Shown piece after piece: positions 53,014-63,084 of a stretch of 64,000 bases of DNA. Position numbers and translations under genes: made by a program. The notes below the pieces were generated by a model. It saw only the letters and a program-made list of their open reading frames with translations. It had not been told where the DNA came from and made no database searches. Origin of the DNA: Deltaproteobacteria bacterium (GTDB lineage: Bacteria; Desulfobacterota; Desulfobulbia; Desulfobulbales; Desulfurivibrionaceae); assembly GCA_021847425.1 (NCBI GenBank), contig JAJZRF010000001.1:48630-112629 (forward strand), read 5' to 3'. Position 1 is the first letter of the stretch. Each line of letters opens with the position of its first letter.

Positions 53014-55800
53014 TTACCTTGCACCTTCCAAAGCCTTCCGCACCGTATCGGCCAGCACCCGCATGGTAAGGGGCTTCATGAGAAAATGGCCGATTCCCTG
53101 TTCGAGGGCCGTTTCTTCGCCGATTGCCGCGCTGTATCCGGTGCAGAGAATAACCGGCAGGCCGGGCCGGATCTTCCGTGCCTCCTGAGCCAGTTGCACC
53201 CCGGACATCTTGGGCATGGTCTGGTCGGTGATCAGCAGATCAAACCCATCGGGCCGGCTGCGGAATTCTTCCAGGGCCTCAAGGGGGCTGGTGCGCGCCG
53301 TCACCCGGTAGCCAAGCCCGGAAAGCATGGCCTTGCCCATTTCGGCAATGCTTGTTTCATCATCGACAAAAAGAATCCGCTCCTGGCCGACAGGCGCAAT
53401 TTCTTCCTGCCCGGCTTCCACCGCGGCCCCGACCTTCCCGGCCCGCGGCAGATAAATACGGAACACCGTGCCGCTGCCCACGGTGCTTTCCACCTGCACC
53501 ATGCCGCCATAGCCTTTGACAATGCCATGCACCACTGCCAGCCCCATGCCCGAACCCTTGCCCACCCCCTTGGTGGTGAAATACGGATCAAAGATCCGGG
53601 CAAGGATCTCCGGGCCCATGCCCTGCCCGGTGTCTCGCACGCTGAACAGCACATACTGCCCCGGCAGCAGGCCGGCTTCCCCTGCAAGGTCGTCTGCGCC
53701 AAGCTCCACATTTTTCAGGACAACGGTCAGCACCCCCCCCGCCGCCTCCATGGCATGGGAGGCGTTGGTGCAGAGGTTCACCACGATCTGATGGATATTC
53801 GTGGGATCGGCTAACACAGCGCCGCATTCCGGGTCGATATCCTCGCGGATTTCAATGCTCGCCGGAATCGAGGCCCGCAGAAACTTGAGCGCCTCCTTGA
53901 CAAGGGGCCTGGGCGAAATCATACTCCGTTCCTCCCCGCTTTTCCGGCTGAAGGCCAGAATCTGCTTCACCAGATCCCTGGCCCGCAGCCCGGCGCGGAG
54001 AACCTGCTGAATATCATCTCCAGCGCTGCCAGCCTCCGGGGGCAGACTCCTTTTCGCCATCTCGGCATACCCGATGATGGCGGCAAGAATATTGTTGAAA
54101 TCATGGGCGATCCCTCCGGCCAGGATGCCGATGGCCTCCATCTTCTGGGCCTGGCGCAACTGCTCTTCCATCTGCTTTCTCCCGCTGATGTCATGGCAGA
54201 CGATGAGGATCTCCGGCTGCCCCTCGCCTTGCACCATCGTGGCGTTGAGTTCCACCGGGGTGAGATCTCCCTGGCCGTTGACATAATCGACTTGCAGATG
54301 GCGAACAAAGCCCAGCCTGGCGCATTCCTTCACCGCCTCCCGGTTCCTGGCCAGGTCGTGCGTCGCCGTCCACTCGGCCACCCGGCACCCCAGAATCCCG
54401 GCCAAGTCTGCGTGCCCGGTCAGCCGCACATACTCCTGATTGGCATCCAGCACCCTGCCCTCGCCATCTATCTTTACAAAACCGGTGCCGGTTGTTTCGA
54501 TCAGAGCCCGGTATTTTTCCTCGCTTTTCCGCAAATCGGCTTCCATGGCCCGTTGCTCGGCCAGCATCCGGTTTACCGCCTTGGCCAAAGAGCGGAACTC
54601 CGCAAAATGGAGCTCGGAGGTTTCCATTTCCACCTTTTCCAGCGCCGCCTTGGCAAAAAAGGACTCAAAGACGACAAAGGCCTGCTGGATTCGCCCTGCC
54701 GTTTTGCGGACAAACCACAACCCGGTCAGGAAAGCAGCAAACATCAACAACAGGGCCAAGCCGACAACCTTGACAACCTCGTGCCGCAACTCCCGCCGGG
54801 CTCTGGCACTGGCAGCCGCAAGGTCATCAAGATAGACCCCGGACCCCACGTACCATTGCCAATCCTTGACTCCGCGCACGTAGCTGAGTTTCAAGGAGTT
54901 GCGCTCCTCGCCCAGCGACGGCATCACATAGCGCAGGAATCCGCCATCCTTTTGGGCCAGATCGATCAGCGCCCGCACGATTTTCAGGCCGTTGGCATCG
55001 ACCTGCTCAAGCATATTCCGGCCCTTGCTCGGGTTGGTCAGGGCAAGCCCGTCCCACTGTCCGACAAAGACATATTCGCCCCCTGTAAAACGCATCTTTT
55101 CAATGCGTTCCAGCGCCTCGGCCTTGACCTCGGCCTCGGTGTCTTCCAGGTATTCGCCCGCGCCGATGAAACAGTCAATCCGCGGCAGGTATTTGATAAA
55201 GGAAATCTTCTCGAACTCCTGGTCGGGGGCAAACCCCGGTTTGGGCCAGCGGTATGAGACAAAACCCTCTCCCTTGCTTTTGGCAAGCGCGATCATCTCC
55301 CGGATGAAGAAAACGCCCTCGCTATCCTGCAAGGTCAGGACGTTTTTCTGCTCAAGTTCCGGCTGGGTCGCGTGGAGCTGCACCGTGCCGTCCATGGCAA
55401 CAATGAAAAAATAGCCCCGGCCGTTGTTGAAACGTTGCGGCCGCAGGGTCTCACACGTCAGCCGGCGGAGTTCCTTGGTGCTCTGCGAGCCTTTGCTGAT
55501 TTCGCAAAGATGGCTCGCCACCCCATGGGCGTCCCGGACCCTGGCTTCGAGACTTCCCTGCACCCTGGCCCGGACCTGGGCCTTCTTGAGTTCGATATAG
55601 GAAACCGCTTCGGCGACCCGCATTTCTAGCTGGTGCTTGCGCGCCTCAACCTGCTGCCCCCAGAGCGCATCGACCTCGCTCCGGTAACGGCCATACTCCT
55701 GCACGATTTCAAAGCCGCCAAGGGCCAGGACCAGTCCGGCAACCACCAGCGACATGGTGACCAGCAGTTTTCTGGCAATGCTATTCGCGGGAAGAATCAT
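53014..55800 (-). CDS. Hybrid sensor histidine kinase (Cache sensors, PAS, HK, receiver)
   Basis: 928 residues. First membrane helix (about 11-30), two periplasmic Cache-type domains with repeated [21 protein letters not shown]... / [21 protein letters not shown] signatures, a second helix (about 345-365), then PAS ([35 protein letters not shown]), HisKA ([21 protein letters not shown]), ATPase ([38 protein letters not shown]) and a receiver ([23 protein letters not shown]). The stop is 42 bases from radA. Ligand unknown; Cache sensors usually bind small organic molecules. Confidence 0.9.
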   Translation of the reverse strand: MILPANSIARKLLVTMSLVVAGLVLALGGFEIVQEYGRYRSEVDALWGQQVEARKHQLEMRVAEAVSYIELKKAQVRARVQGSLEARVRDAHGVASHLCEISKGSQSTKELRRLTCETLRPQRFNNGRGYFFIVAMDGTVQLHATQPELEQKNVLTLQDSEGVFFIREMIALAKSKGEGFVSYRWPKPGFAPDQEFEKISFIKYLPRIDCFIGAGEYLEDTEAEVKAEALERIEKMRFTGGEYVFVGQWDGLALTNPSKGRNMLEQVDANGLKIVRALIDLAQKDGGFLRYVMPSLGEERNSLKLSYVRGVKDWQWYVGSGVYLDDLAAASARARRELRHEVVKVVGLALLLMFAAFLTGLWFVRKTAGRIQQAFVVFESFFAKAALEKVEMETSELHFAEFRSLAKAVNRMLAEQRAMEADLRKSEEKYRALIETTGTGFVKIDGEGRVLDANQEYVRLTGHADLAGILGCRVAEWTATHDLARNREAVKECARLGFVRHLQVDYVNGQGDLTPVELNATMVQGEGQPEILIVCHDISGRKQMEEQLRQAQKMEAIGILAGGIAHDFNNILAAIIGYAEMAKRSLPPEAGSAGDDIQQVLRAGLRARDLVKQILAFSRKSGEERSMISPRPLVKEALKFLRASIPASIEIREDIDPECGAVLADPTNIHQIVVNLCTNASHAMEAAGGVLTVVLKNVELGADDLAGEAGLLPGQYVLFSVRDTGQGMGPEILARIFDPYFTTKGVGKGSGMGLAVVHGIVKGYGGMVQVESTVGSGTVFRIYLPRAGKVGAAVEAGQEEIAPVGQERILFVDDETSIAEMGKAMLSGLGYRVTARTSPLEALEEFRSRPDGFDLLITDQTMPKMSGVQLAQEARKIRPGLPVILCTGYSAAIGEETALEQGIGHFLMKPLTMRVLADTVRKALEGAR

Positions 55801-55838
55801 TGACTGCCCCCATGGTGAAACCTTCTCGCCATATTTGT

Positions 55839-57023
55839 TCAGACAAGCCGGGCCAGCACCTGATTGGCCACGGGCAGGCCTGCCTTTGTAAGGCGCAGGC
55901 TGTCTTTGCCAACCGCGACCAGCCCTTGCTGCTCTAAATCATCCAGTATCTTCCCATAATAGCCCTTCGGCGTCAAACCAAACCGGCGCTCTAGCCGGGC
56001 AAAAGAGACTCCTTCGAGCATCCTCAGCCCCATGACCACGCTTTCCCGGAACCGGGCCGCCAGCGGCAGGCATTCACCCTCGCTAAGCGGCAGCTCCCCA
56101 CTCTGGACCAGCCCGGCAAACTCCCCGGGCTCCGCCACCGTGCTGAACCTGAACCCGGAGAGGCAGGAGACCGCCCCAGCCCCCAAGCCCAGATACGAGC
56201 CGTTTCGCCAGTAGTTGAGGTTGTGGCGGCATTGACACCCCGACGCGGCGTAATTAGAGATCTCGTAGCGCGCCAACCCCGCCTGGGCCAGCAGCGCATG
56301 GGCAAGGTCGGCCATGGCCAGCCCCTCTTCTTCGCCGGGCAGGGTCAGTGCGCCCTTTTCCACCAGACGACCAAAGGGGGTGCCCTCCTCGATGGTCAGC
56401 TCGTAACAGGCAAGATGCTCCGGCCCAAAGGCAAGGGCCTGGTCCAGGCTCTCCCGCCAGTCCGTTACGCTCTGGCCGGGCAGACCGTACATCAGATCCA
56501 GGTTGAGATTGGCAAACCCACCCCTCCGGGCGGCAGCAATGGCCAAACCAGCCTCTGCCACGGTGTGGCTCCGGCCAAGCCCTGCCAGCAGCCGGTCGGA
56601 AAAAGCCTGCACCCCGAGGCTCAACCGGTTGACCCCGGCCCGGCGCAGGTCGGTGAGCGCCTCCACCGTGACGGTGTTCGGGTTGGCCTCCACCGTGATC
56701 TCCGGATCTTCGCGGAAGTTGAACGATTTGAGGCACTGGCGGACCAACCCGGCCAACTCGTGTCCCTGATAGATGGTGGGAGTGCCGCCGCCGATGAACA
56801 GCGTGGCGAAGGTCCGCTCCCGGCACCACTCCTGCGCACTCCAGTAACGGATCTGGCTGGCAAGGGCTGCCAGGTATGCGGCGGGCGGGGACTGGCAGGC
56901 ATGGGAGTTGAAGGAGCAGTAAGCGCACCTGCTTTTGCAGAAGGGGATGTGCAGATAGAGGGTGGGCGGTTCTTCGCCGCTGGCCGGGGTAAAGATGGGG
57001 AGCGCGGGATGGGCCACCGTCAC
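55839..57023 (-). CDS. hemW: HemW-like radical SAM protein (heme chaperone family)
   Basis: 394 residues. Radical SAM Cys motif CKSRCAYC in HIPFCKSRCAYCSFNSHA, the TLFIGGGTPTIYQGHELAGLV strand-loop, NPNTVTVEALTDLRRAGVNRLSLGVQAF and the HemW C-terminal domain. Older annotations call such proteins oxygen-independent coproporphyrinogen oxidase; HemW members are heme chaperones lacking the additional HemN residues, and the short length here fits HemW. It follows radC with a 4-base overlap. Confidence 0.9.
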   Translation of the reverse strand: MTVAHPALPIFTPASGEEPPTLYLHIPFCKSRCAYCSFNSHACQSPPAAYLAALASQIRYWSAQEWCRERTFATLFIGGGTPTIYQGHELAGLVRQCLKSFNFREDPEITVEANPNTVTVEALTDLRRAGVNRLSLGVQAFSDRLLAGLGRSHTVAEAGLAIAAARRGGFANLNLDLMYGLPGQSVTDWRESLDQALAFGPEHLACYELTIEEGTPFGRLVEKGALTLPGEEEGLAMADLAHALLAQAGLARYEISNYAASGCQCRHNLNYWRNGSYLGLGAGAVSCLSGFRFSTVAEPGEFAGLVQSGELPLSEGECLPLAARFRESVVMGLRMLEGVSFARLERRFGLTPKGYYGKILDDLEQQGLVAVGKDSLRLTKAGLPVANQVLARLV

Positions 57024-57766
57024 TCTCCGGCGATCAGCGCCCGGGACTGACGGCGGATATCCTCCAGCAGACCATGATCGGCAAAGCTGAAAGGGTGCTC
57101 ACCCTCCCCCACGATGAGATGATCCAGAAGCTGAATCCCGGCAAAACCCAAGGCAATGAAAAGATGGCGGGTGAGCCGGGTATCCTCCGCCGAGGGGGTC
57201 AGGCTGCCGGAGGGGTGGTTGTGGGCGATGACCACCGAGGCGGCGTGGTGCTCCAGGGCCATCTTGATCAACTCCCTGGGGTGCACGGTGTTGCTGGCCA
57301 GGGTGCCTTCCGCCACCAGCTGGGTGTCGATGATCCCCAGGGAGGCGTCGAGGAAAACCGCGGTCAGCACCTCGCGCTTGAGCCCCCGCATGGAGTGAAC
57401 CAGGTATTCCCCCACCTCGCGCGAGGAGCGGAGGTACTCCTTGCTCACCAGCCGCTGCTTGAGATAGCGCCGGGCCACACCCTGGACAAAATGAAGGGCA
57501 AAACCATTTTTCGGCCCGATGCCCTCGACCAGCTCAAGCTCCGCCTGGCTTGCATCCAGGGCCTGGGCCAGGGTGGTGAATCGCTTGAGCAGCAAACGGG
57601 CCGTATCCTTGCAATCCTTGCGCGGGGTGCCTAGGGCAAGAAGCAGCTCCAACACCTCGGCATCGGTAAAGCCGTCAAGACCATGGTCCAGAAACCTGTC
57701 CCGCAACCGCTGCCTGTGGCCGTCGCCTTTTTTCTGCCAGTCGGTTTTATCCATTGGTTGGCTCAT
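57020..57766 (-). CDS. radC: RadC/JAB-domain protein
   Basis: 248 residues. N-terminal helix-hairpin-helix (DAEVLELLLALG...LVEGIGPKNGFAL) and a C-terminal JAB/MPN metalloprotease-like domain with the RadC signature ASVVIAHNHPSGSLTPSAED (His-x-His...Asp zinc ligands). The exact role of RadC is unclear; it was linked to DNA repair but may act in growth-control protein processing. Overlaps hemW and is preceded by a small membrane protein. Confidence 0.93.
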   Translation of the reverse strand: MSQPMDKTDWQKKGDGHRQRLRDRFLDHGLDGFTDAEVLELLLALGTPRKDCKDTARLLLKRFTTLAQALDASQAELELVEGIGPKNGFALHFVQGVARRYLKQRLVSKEYLRSSREVGEYLVHSMRGLKREVLTAVFLDASLGIIDTQLVAEGTLASNTVHPRELIKMALEHHAASVVIAHNHPSGSLTPSAEDTRLTRHLFIALGFAGIQLLDHLIVGEGEHPFSFADHGLLEDIRRQSRALIAGE

Positions 57767-58090
57767 CTAAAGGACGCCAATAACCCAGCCAAGAAAAAGC
57801 AACAAGGGGGGAACCCAAAGGCCACGATTTGACGGTTGCCAGGATGGTTTTGCTTCAGGTTTTTTCTGTGCCAGGACGTAAAAATAGAGCAAGATCGCAA
57901 CGCCACTCAACCAAGCCGCGACGAATAGGTAAAAGGACACCCCGGCGATCTGGTTCCAGAAGGTGAATTTTTCCGGATCACCAATCCCACTTTTGTCCAA
58001 TGCCCGATCCCCTTGCCAAACAGAGATCACAAACGAAGCACCCGCCAGCAGTTGCAGGAACAAAATGCCCATATAGGCTTTTATTGCCAT
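57767..58090 (-). CDS. Small membrane protein of unknown function
   Basis: 107 residues from the ATG at 58090, with a GGGGGA ribosome site (a Met at 58135 would add 15 residues without support). Three hydrophobic segments: about 4-22 (AYMGILFLQLLAGASFVISVW), 43-66 (IAGVSFYLFVAAWLSGVAILLYFYV) and the C-terminal WVPPLLLFLGWVIGVL. It ends one base before radC, so it is probably in the same transcript. I do not recognise a family. Confidence 0.65.
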   Translation of the reverse strand: MAIKAYMGILFLQLLAGASFVISVWQGDRALDKSGIGDPEKFTFWNQIAGVSFYLFVAAWLSGVAILLYFYVLAQKKPEAKPSWQPSNRGLWVPPLLLFLGWVIGVL

Positions 58091-58140
58091 AATAGCATTC
58101 CCCCTAGTCCCTTGTAACTTTTTAATCGACATCAAATTGA

Positions 58141-58262
58141 TTCCCTCCCCCCTTGCGGGGGAGGGTTAGGGAGAGGGGGAAGTTGCCATGGTATCCGCAG
58201 GTTGTAGCTACCCCCACCCCCAACCCCTCCCGCAGGTAAGCGTAGACTCCGAGGGGAGGGGA
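58141..58262 (+). repeat. G/C-rich palindromic dispersed repeat, copy 2
   Basis: Left arm identical over 29 bases (58143-58171) to 25823-25851 in copy 1, right arm CCCCCACCCCCAACCCCTCCCGC and a trailing GAGGGGAGGGGAG complementary to the left end. No coding. It lies between gatB and the small membrane protein. Confidence 0.7.
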
Positions 58263-58330
58263 GTTTTTCAGAAATATTAAGAGCTACAAGGTACTAGCTT
58301 TATCTTTCGTGGATTTCGTGGCAAAAATCC

Positions 58331-59764
58331 CTACTCCGTCAGCGCCTTGCTGAACAGCTCGTTGGCCAGCCCAGGATTGGCCTTGCCCCCGGTCTGCTTC
58401 ATGAGCTGGCCCACGAAAAAGCCCATGACCTTGGTCTTGCCCTCCCGGAACTGTTGCGCCTGCTCGGGATTGGCCGCGACGATCTCCTTGACCATGGCCA
58501 TAATCTCGCCCTGGTCGCTCATCTGCACCAGACCCTTCTCCTTGACCACGGTTTCCGGGTCCTTGCCGGAGACCATCATCTCCTCGAACACGGTCTTGGC
58601 GATCTTGCCGCTGATGGCGCCTGCGTCGATCATGGCCAGGAGCGCGGCCAGATTCCCGGGCGAGACCGGGCACTGGCTGATAGCAAAGGCCTCCTCGCCC
58701 TTCATCAGCCGCATCAGCTCGGTCATCAGCCAGTTGCCGAGTTTCTTGGCATTGGCATACCCTGCATGCGCCGCCTCGAAATAATCCGCCAGCTCGCGGG
58801 AGGAGGTGAGCACTGCGGCGTCCTCTTCCGGCAACCCCAGTTGCTCGACAAAACGGCGTTTCCGCGCATCGGGCAGCTCGGGCAGGGTGGCGCGGATTGC
58901 CTCGATCCAACCCTTGTCGATCACCACCGGCACCAGATCCGGGTCCGGAAAGTAGCGGTAATCGTGGGCCTCCTCCTTGGAGCGCATGGGGTTGGTCACG
59001 TTGCGGTCCGCATCCCAAAGCAGGGTCTCCTGACTGATCTTCTCGCCGTCCAGCAACCGGTCGCGCTGGCGGCGCACCTCGAACTCCAGCGCCTTCTGCA
59101 CGTTCTTGAAGGAGTTCATGTTCTTGAGCTCGGTGCGGGTGCCGAACTCCTTTTGGCCCACGGGTCTGAGCGAGATATTGGCGTCGCAGCGGAAGCTGCC
59201 TTCCTGCATGTTGCCGTCGCAGATGTCCAGATAGCGCAGGATGGCGTGCAGCTTTTTCAGATAGGCGGCTGCCTCCTCCGGCGAGCGGATATCCGGCTCG
59301 CTGACGATCTCGATGAGCGGGACCCCGGTGCGGTTGAGGTCCACGTAACTTACCGGCTCGCGCTCGTCGTGGATGAGCTTGCCCGCGTCCTCCTCCATGT
59401 GAATGCGGGTGATGCCGATCCGTCGGGTCTTTCCACCAACCTCCACCTCCACCCAGCCGTGCTCGGCAATGGGCAGGTCGAACTGGGATATCTGGTACCC
59501 CTTGGGCAGGTCGGGATAAAAATAGTTCTTGCGGGCGAACTGGTTCAGCGGGCCGATGGCGCAGTTGGTGGCCAGGGCCATCTTCATGGCATACTCCACC
59601 ACCGTTTTGTTCAGCACCGGCAGGACGCCTGGCATACCGAGGCAGATGGGGCAGGTGTTGGTGTTGGGCGGGTTGCCGAAGGCGGTGGTGCAGCCGCAGA
59701 AAATCTTGCTCTTTGTTTTGAGCTGGGCATGGACCTCAAGGCCGATGACGGTTTCAAATTCCAT
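58331..59764 (-). CDS. gatB: Aspartyl/glutamyl-tRNA amidotransferase subunit B
   Basis: 477 residues. GatB binds misacylated Glu-tRNAGln / Asp-tRNAAsn and presents it to the GatA amidase. Signatures: [17 protein letters not shown] N-terminus ([25 protein letters not shown]), [31 protein letters not shown] and [31 protein letters not shown]. The C-terminal YqeY/GatB tRNA-binding domain is complete. gatA and gatC are not next to it. Confidence 0.97.
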   Translation of the reverse strand: MEFETVIGLEVHAQLKTKSKIFCGCTTAFGNPPNTNTCPICLGMPGVLPVLNKTVVEYAMKMALATNCAIGPLNQFARKNYFYPDLPKGYQISQFDLPIAEHGWVEVEVGGKTRRIGITRIHMEEDAGKLIHDEREPVSYVDLNRTGVPLIEIVSEPDIRSPEEAAAYLKKLHAILRYLDICDGNMQEGSFRCDANISLRPVGQKEFGTRTELKNMNSFKNVQKALEFEVRRQRDRLLDGEKISQETLLWDADRNVTNPMRSKEEAHDYRYFPDPDLVPVVIDKGWIEAIRATLPELPDARKRRFVEQLGLPEEDAAVLTSSRELADYFEAAHAGYANAKKLGNWLMTELMRLMKGEEAFAISQCPVSPGNLAALLAMIDAGAISGKIAKTVFEEMMVSGKDPETVVKEKGLVQMSDQGEIMAMVKEIVAANPEQAQQFREGKTKVMGFFVGQLMKQTGGKANPGLANELFSKALTE

Positions 59765-59810
59765 GGTGTTCTCTCCCTAATACAAAACGGCGCAGGGGCA
59801 ACAGCGCCGG

Positions 59811-60359
59811 TCAGTGTGTCTCTTTTCCCTTGTGCACCCAGGCTTGCATCCGGGTCAGTTCCTGCGCCCAGCCGGAGCCGATCCGCAGATCGAGGAACAT
59901 CCTAAACAGCTGGTCCACGGTGCGCACCACCATCTCATGCAGGCTGACATGCTCAAGCAGCCTGCCTTCCACCGCCTCGGGGTCGTTGCCCTCTTCGGCG
60001 GAGCCCATGGTCTTGGGCGGCTTCACGTTGCGGAACTCCATGAGGGTGGCCTTGAAGGAGAGGTTCCATTCATACTCCCCCCTGGTCAGCAGCATCCGGG
60101 CCTGCTCCAGCTTCTTGCCCATGGCCAACCCGGTGCGCGCCTCCTGAAGCTCGGTCATCAGCCCCCGGCAGATCAGCTTTTCGCGGTTCTCGCCTTCGCC
60201 GTACTCCAGCAGCATGTGCTTTTCAAAAACGAGCTGGATATCCTCCCCCGCCTCAGGAAGGAAGATGGTGCCCCCGCGCTCCTCGCTCTTGAACCAGAGC
60301 CAGGTGAGAAATTCCTGGCCCACAAATCGTTTTTCGTCAATGAGATCAACTAAATCCAT
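59811..60359 (-). CDS. RdgC-like C-terminal half, separate gene
   Basis: 182 residues. It begins MDLVDLIDEKRFVGQEFLTWLWFKSEERGG, reminiscent of the second half of RdgC-type recombination-associated proteins, and continues with ELQEARTGLAMGKKLEQARMLLTRGEYEWNLSFKATLMEFRNVKPPK. It starts 18 bases after the upstream RdgC N-terminal gene and is probably translated with it. Whether the two form one split protein or a natural pair is not decided by the sequence. Confidence 0.55.
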   Translation of the reverse strand: MDLVDLIDEKRFVGQEFLTWLWFKSEERGGTIFLPEAGEDIQLVFEKHMLLEYGEGENREKLICRGLMTELQEARTGLAMGKKLEQARMLLTRGEYEWNLSFKATLMEFRNVKPPKTMGSAEEGNDPEAVEGRLLEHVSLHEMVVRTVDQLFRMFLDLRIGSGWAQELTRMQAWVHKGKETH

Positions 60360-60377
60360 GCGTTCAGGCCTCTGGGG

Positions 60378-60983
60378 TCAGATGAAGATTGCAGGGGTGA
60401 TGTCAGCCAGAGCTTCACGTCCGGGGGCGTCGAGCAGGTGCTCGGCGGTCAGGTACGGCACCTGCAGCATCAGGCTGAGATCAAAGGTTTGCTTGAAGAA
60501 CTCCTCCAGCAGCTCCTGGGCCTTCTGGCTGGTGGAAAAAAACAGAACCGTGGACTCGGCCAGGTTCCAGCAGAGATCATACACCGCCGGACTCGGCGGT
60601 GCCTTTTTCATCAGCATCAGCTTGACGCTCTCCTTGATCTCCACCCGGTGAGCCCTGGCCAGCTTGGGAATCTGCCGCGCTTTTTTGAGCCGTTCTTCCT
60701 CTTTGAGACAGAACTTGTTGAGCACCTTGGGCGAGACCCTGCGCTCGTCCACCCGCAGGGAGAGCACGACATGGTCCGCCGCCGCATACGAGGCATAGGC
60801 AAACTCACTGTCGAACATGTTCAGGACCGAAACCCAGCCCACGGAACGCTCTTCGTAGCTTTCATCAATATCCCGGAAGGAATGGAGGGCGATCCGCTCG
60901 GCCGCGAACCCCCAGAAATTCGCGGGCAGCTCCCCTTCCACCGCATAGCGGACAAAACTTGCCGATCTGGCCAACAATCCCAT
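60378..60983 (-). CDS. RdgC-like recombination-associated protein, N-terminal part
   Basis: 201 residues. The N-terminus MGLLARSASFVRYAVEGELPANFWGFAAERIALHSFRDIDESYEERSVGWVSVLNM matches RdgC, a ring-forming DNA-binding protein that restrains RecA. VVLSLRVDERRVSPKVLNKFCLKEEERLKKARQIPKLARAHRVEIKESVKLML and YDLCWNLAESTVLFFSTSQKAQELLEEFFKQTFDLSLMLQVPYL continue the family pattern. E. coli RdgC is about 300 residues; here the reading frame stops at 201 and the rest appears to be encoded by the next gene. Confidence 0.78.
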   Translation of the reverse strand: MGLLARSASFVRYAVEGELPANFWGFAAERIALHSFRDIDESYEERSVGWVSVLNMFDSEFAYASYAAADHVVLSLRVDERRVSPKVLNKFCLKEEERLKKARQIPKLARAHRVEIKESVKLMLMKKAPPSPAVYDLCWNLAESTVLFFSTSQKAQELLEEFFKQTFDLSLMLQVPYLTAEHLLDAPGREALADITPAIFI

Positions 60984-61201
60984 ACCGCACCCAAAAATAA
61001 ATAGTCAGAAAAAAGCCCTGCTTTGCGCAGGAACTCCGCAACAAATCAGAAGATATAGCAGACCCAGGCCACCGTCACAAGCTATTTAAGCACCGCCTCT
61101 CCGGCCGGGAAACACCAATAATTACACAAGCTCAGTCCGTTATCCAACAGACAGGCAAAGAAAAAGCCGGGGCTAAAAAAGAAAAAGAAAACAGCAAAGA
61201 C

Positions 61202-61230
61202 TTGACACGGAAAACCGACTGTTGTAAAAG
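61202..61230 (+). promoter_or_regulatory. Promoter of the tRNA-Lys-tRNA-Glu operon
   Basis: Perfect TTGACA (61202-61207), 17-base spacer, TAAAAG (61225-61230). Predicted start near 61237, a dozen bases before tRNA-Lys. Confidence 0.6.
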
Positions 61231-61248
61231 TGCCTTTTCCTACAGGGT

Positions 61249-61324
61249 GGGTCGTTAACTCAGCCGGTAGAGTATCTGCCTTTTAAGCAGAGAGTCGCGC
61301 GTTCGAATCGCGCACGACCCACCA
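61249..61324 (+). tRNA. tRNA-Lys (UUU)
   Basis: 76 nt with encoded ACCA. Acceptor GGGTCGT/ACGACCC; anticodon loop CTTTTAA (anticodon TTT) on TCTGC/GCAGA; T arm CGCGCGTTCGAATCGCGCG. Confidence 0.97.
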
Positions 61325-61343
61325 TTATACTGTATGGATATTA

Positions 61344-61421
61344 GTCCCCATCGTCTAGCCCGGTCCAGGACACCGGCCTTTCACGCCGGCGACACGAGTT
61401 CAAATCTCGTTGGGGACGCCA
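61344..61421 (+). tRNA. tRNA-Glu (UUC)
   Basis: 78 nt with encoded GCCA. Acceptor GTCCCCA/TGGGGAC; anticodon loop CTTTCAC (anticodon TTC) on CCGGC/GCCGG. It is 19 bases after tRNA-Lys in the same transcript. Confidence 0.96.
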
Positions 61422-61429
61422 GTAATTTC

Positions 61430-61463
61430 AAGGAGTTACGTCAACAGGCGTAACTCCTTTTTT
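61430..61463 (+). terminator. Rho-independent terminator of the tRNA operon
   Basis: AAGGAGTTACG-N8-CGTAACTCCTTTTTT: a 9-10 bp stem with six T, nine bases after tRNA-Glu. Confidence 0.9.
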
Positions 61464-61507
61464 CGTTTGACGGCTCCTTGACGGCTCTTTTATTGCACTG
61501 AGGCAGG

Positions 61508-62818
61508 TTGAAAAAAGTGGACCCCAAAGCGCACAACCAATTGAGCGTCTGGCAGCAGCTCTTCACCCGCCGCATGGGGATCTGCGTGTTCACCGGATTT
61601 TCTTCCGGCCTGCCGCTGTACCTGCTGTTCAACCTCCTGCCCGCATGGCTGCGTAGCGAACACGTTGATCTGAAAACCATCGGCCTGTTCGCGCTGATTC
61701 AGTTTCCCTACACCTGGAAGTTTCTGTGGTCGCCGCTGCTCGACCGCTACGTCCTGCCCCTGCTCGGCCGCCGGCGCGGCTGGATGCTGCTGACCCAGAT
61801 CGGCTTGTTGCTGGTAATCGCTACGATGGGTGCGTTTTCGCCGCAAAGTGATTTGCGCACCATCGCCGGGATCGCCACGCTGCTCGCCTTTCTCGGCGCC
61901 ACGCAGGATATCGTCCTGGATGCCTACCGCCGCGAATTGCTGGCGGATAGCGAACTGGGGCTGGGCAATGCGGTGCATGTGAATGCCTACCGCATCGCCG
62001 GTCTGGTGCCGGGTTCGCTGTCGCTGATCCTGGCCGACTTTCTGCCCTGGAGCCTGGTGTTCATCATCACTGCCCTGTTCATGCTGCCCGGGGTGGCGAT
62101 GACGCTTGTGGTTCAAGAGCCGCAGCGCGCCGCACCGCCCAAGACGCTCCGCGAAGCGGTGGTCGAACCGTTTCACGAATTCATCACCCGCCGGGGATGG
62201 AACAGCGCCCTGCTGATTCTTGCGTTTTTGTTCTTATACAAGCTCGGCGACAGCATGTGCACCGCCTTGGCCACGCCGTTTTATATGGACATGGGCTTTA
62301 GCAAAACCCAGATCGGGCTGATCGCCAAGAATGCAGGGCTGTGGCCCGCCGTCATCGGCGGTTTGCTCGGCGGCCTGTGGATGGTGAAGATCGGCATCAA
62401 CCGCGCGCTGTGGCTGTTCGGTGTGGTGCAAGTGGTCTCCATCTTCGGCTTTGCCTGGCTGGCCTCGATGGGGCACCATGCTGAAATCACCAGCGTGGAA
62501 CTCGCGCAACTGGCCGTTGTCATCGGCCTCGAAGCCTTGGGCGTGGGGTTGGGCACCGCCGCCTTCGTCGCCTTCATCGCCCGCACCACCCACCCCGCCT
62601 ACACCGCCACCCAGTTCGCCCTGTTCACCAGCCTTGCCGCCATGCCGCGCACCTTCGCCAACGCCGCCACCGGCTGGCTGGTGGAGATGATGGGCTGGAG
62701 GGGGTTCTTTCTGCTCTGCGCACTGCTGGCGGTGCCGGGGATGTTGCTGTTGCTGAAGGTTGCGCCGTGGCGGGAAACGCCTGACCGTAAAAGATCAAGA
62801 TGTCTGGGTGCGATGTGA
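61508..62818 (+). CDS. AmpG-like muropeptide/MFS permease
   Basis: 436 residues, about 12 helices. Characteristic AmpG opening RMGICVFTGFSSGLPLYLLFNLLPAWLRSEHVDLKTIGLFALIQFPYTWKFLWSPLLDRY, then GATQDIVLDAYRRELL and the central Gly-rich GLVPGSLSLILADFLPWS. AmpG carries anhydromuropeptides into the cytoplasm for cell-wall recycling. The start is TTG at 61508 with GAGG upstream. It lies directly beyond the tRNA terminator, and its sequence style is unlike the neighbours, so acquisition next to the tRNA genes is possible. Confidence 0.88.
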   Translation: MKKVDPKAHNQLSVWQQLFTRRMGICVFTGFSSGLPLYLLFNLLPAWLRSEHVDLKTIGLFALIQFPYTWKFLWSPLLDRYVLPLLGRRRGWMLLTQIGLLLVIATMGAFSPQSDLRTIAGIATLLAFLGATQDIVLDAYRRELLADSELGLGNAVHVNAYRIAGLVPGSLSLILADFLPWSLVFIITALFMLPGVAMTLVVQEPQRAAPPKTLREAVVEPFHEFITRRGWNSALLILAFLFLYKLGDSMCTALATPFYMDMGFSKTQIGLIAKNAGLWPAVIGGLLGGLWMVKIGINRALWLFGVVQVVSIFGFAWLASMGHHAEITSVELAQLAVVIGLEALGVGLGTAAFVAFIARTTHPAYTATQFALFTSLAAMPRTFANAATGWLVEMMGWRGFFLLCALLAVPGMLLLLKVAPWRETPDRKRSRCLGAM

Positions 62819-63084
62819 TATTTTCATTTTGCAGCCCGTCACCAATTGGCACTTTCCCAACGGCTAAAGATCAAAGACAGCAACTAACAGCCATTTTGTC
62901 GCGACTTATGAATCTTGGTGTTCTGTGATATATCTGTTACAGCCGGAGTTTGCGGCCAACTCCTCTTTTCAGGTTGCATCACCGGCCTTAGCCACCAACC
63001 AGGATCCAAACGCCAGAAGGAATCATACTGGGCCGAGTTCGGCCCCTTTCCTGACAACCAAAAAACGATCAAGTATTATGAGCA

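Noticed and set aside
61344..62818. Integration of a mobile element at tRNA-Glu
   Set aside because: No repeat of the tRNA 3' end and no integrase were seen downstream; the ampG-like gene next to it is not by itself evidence of an element.
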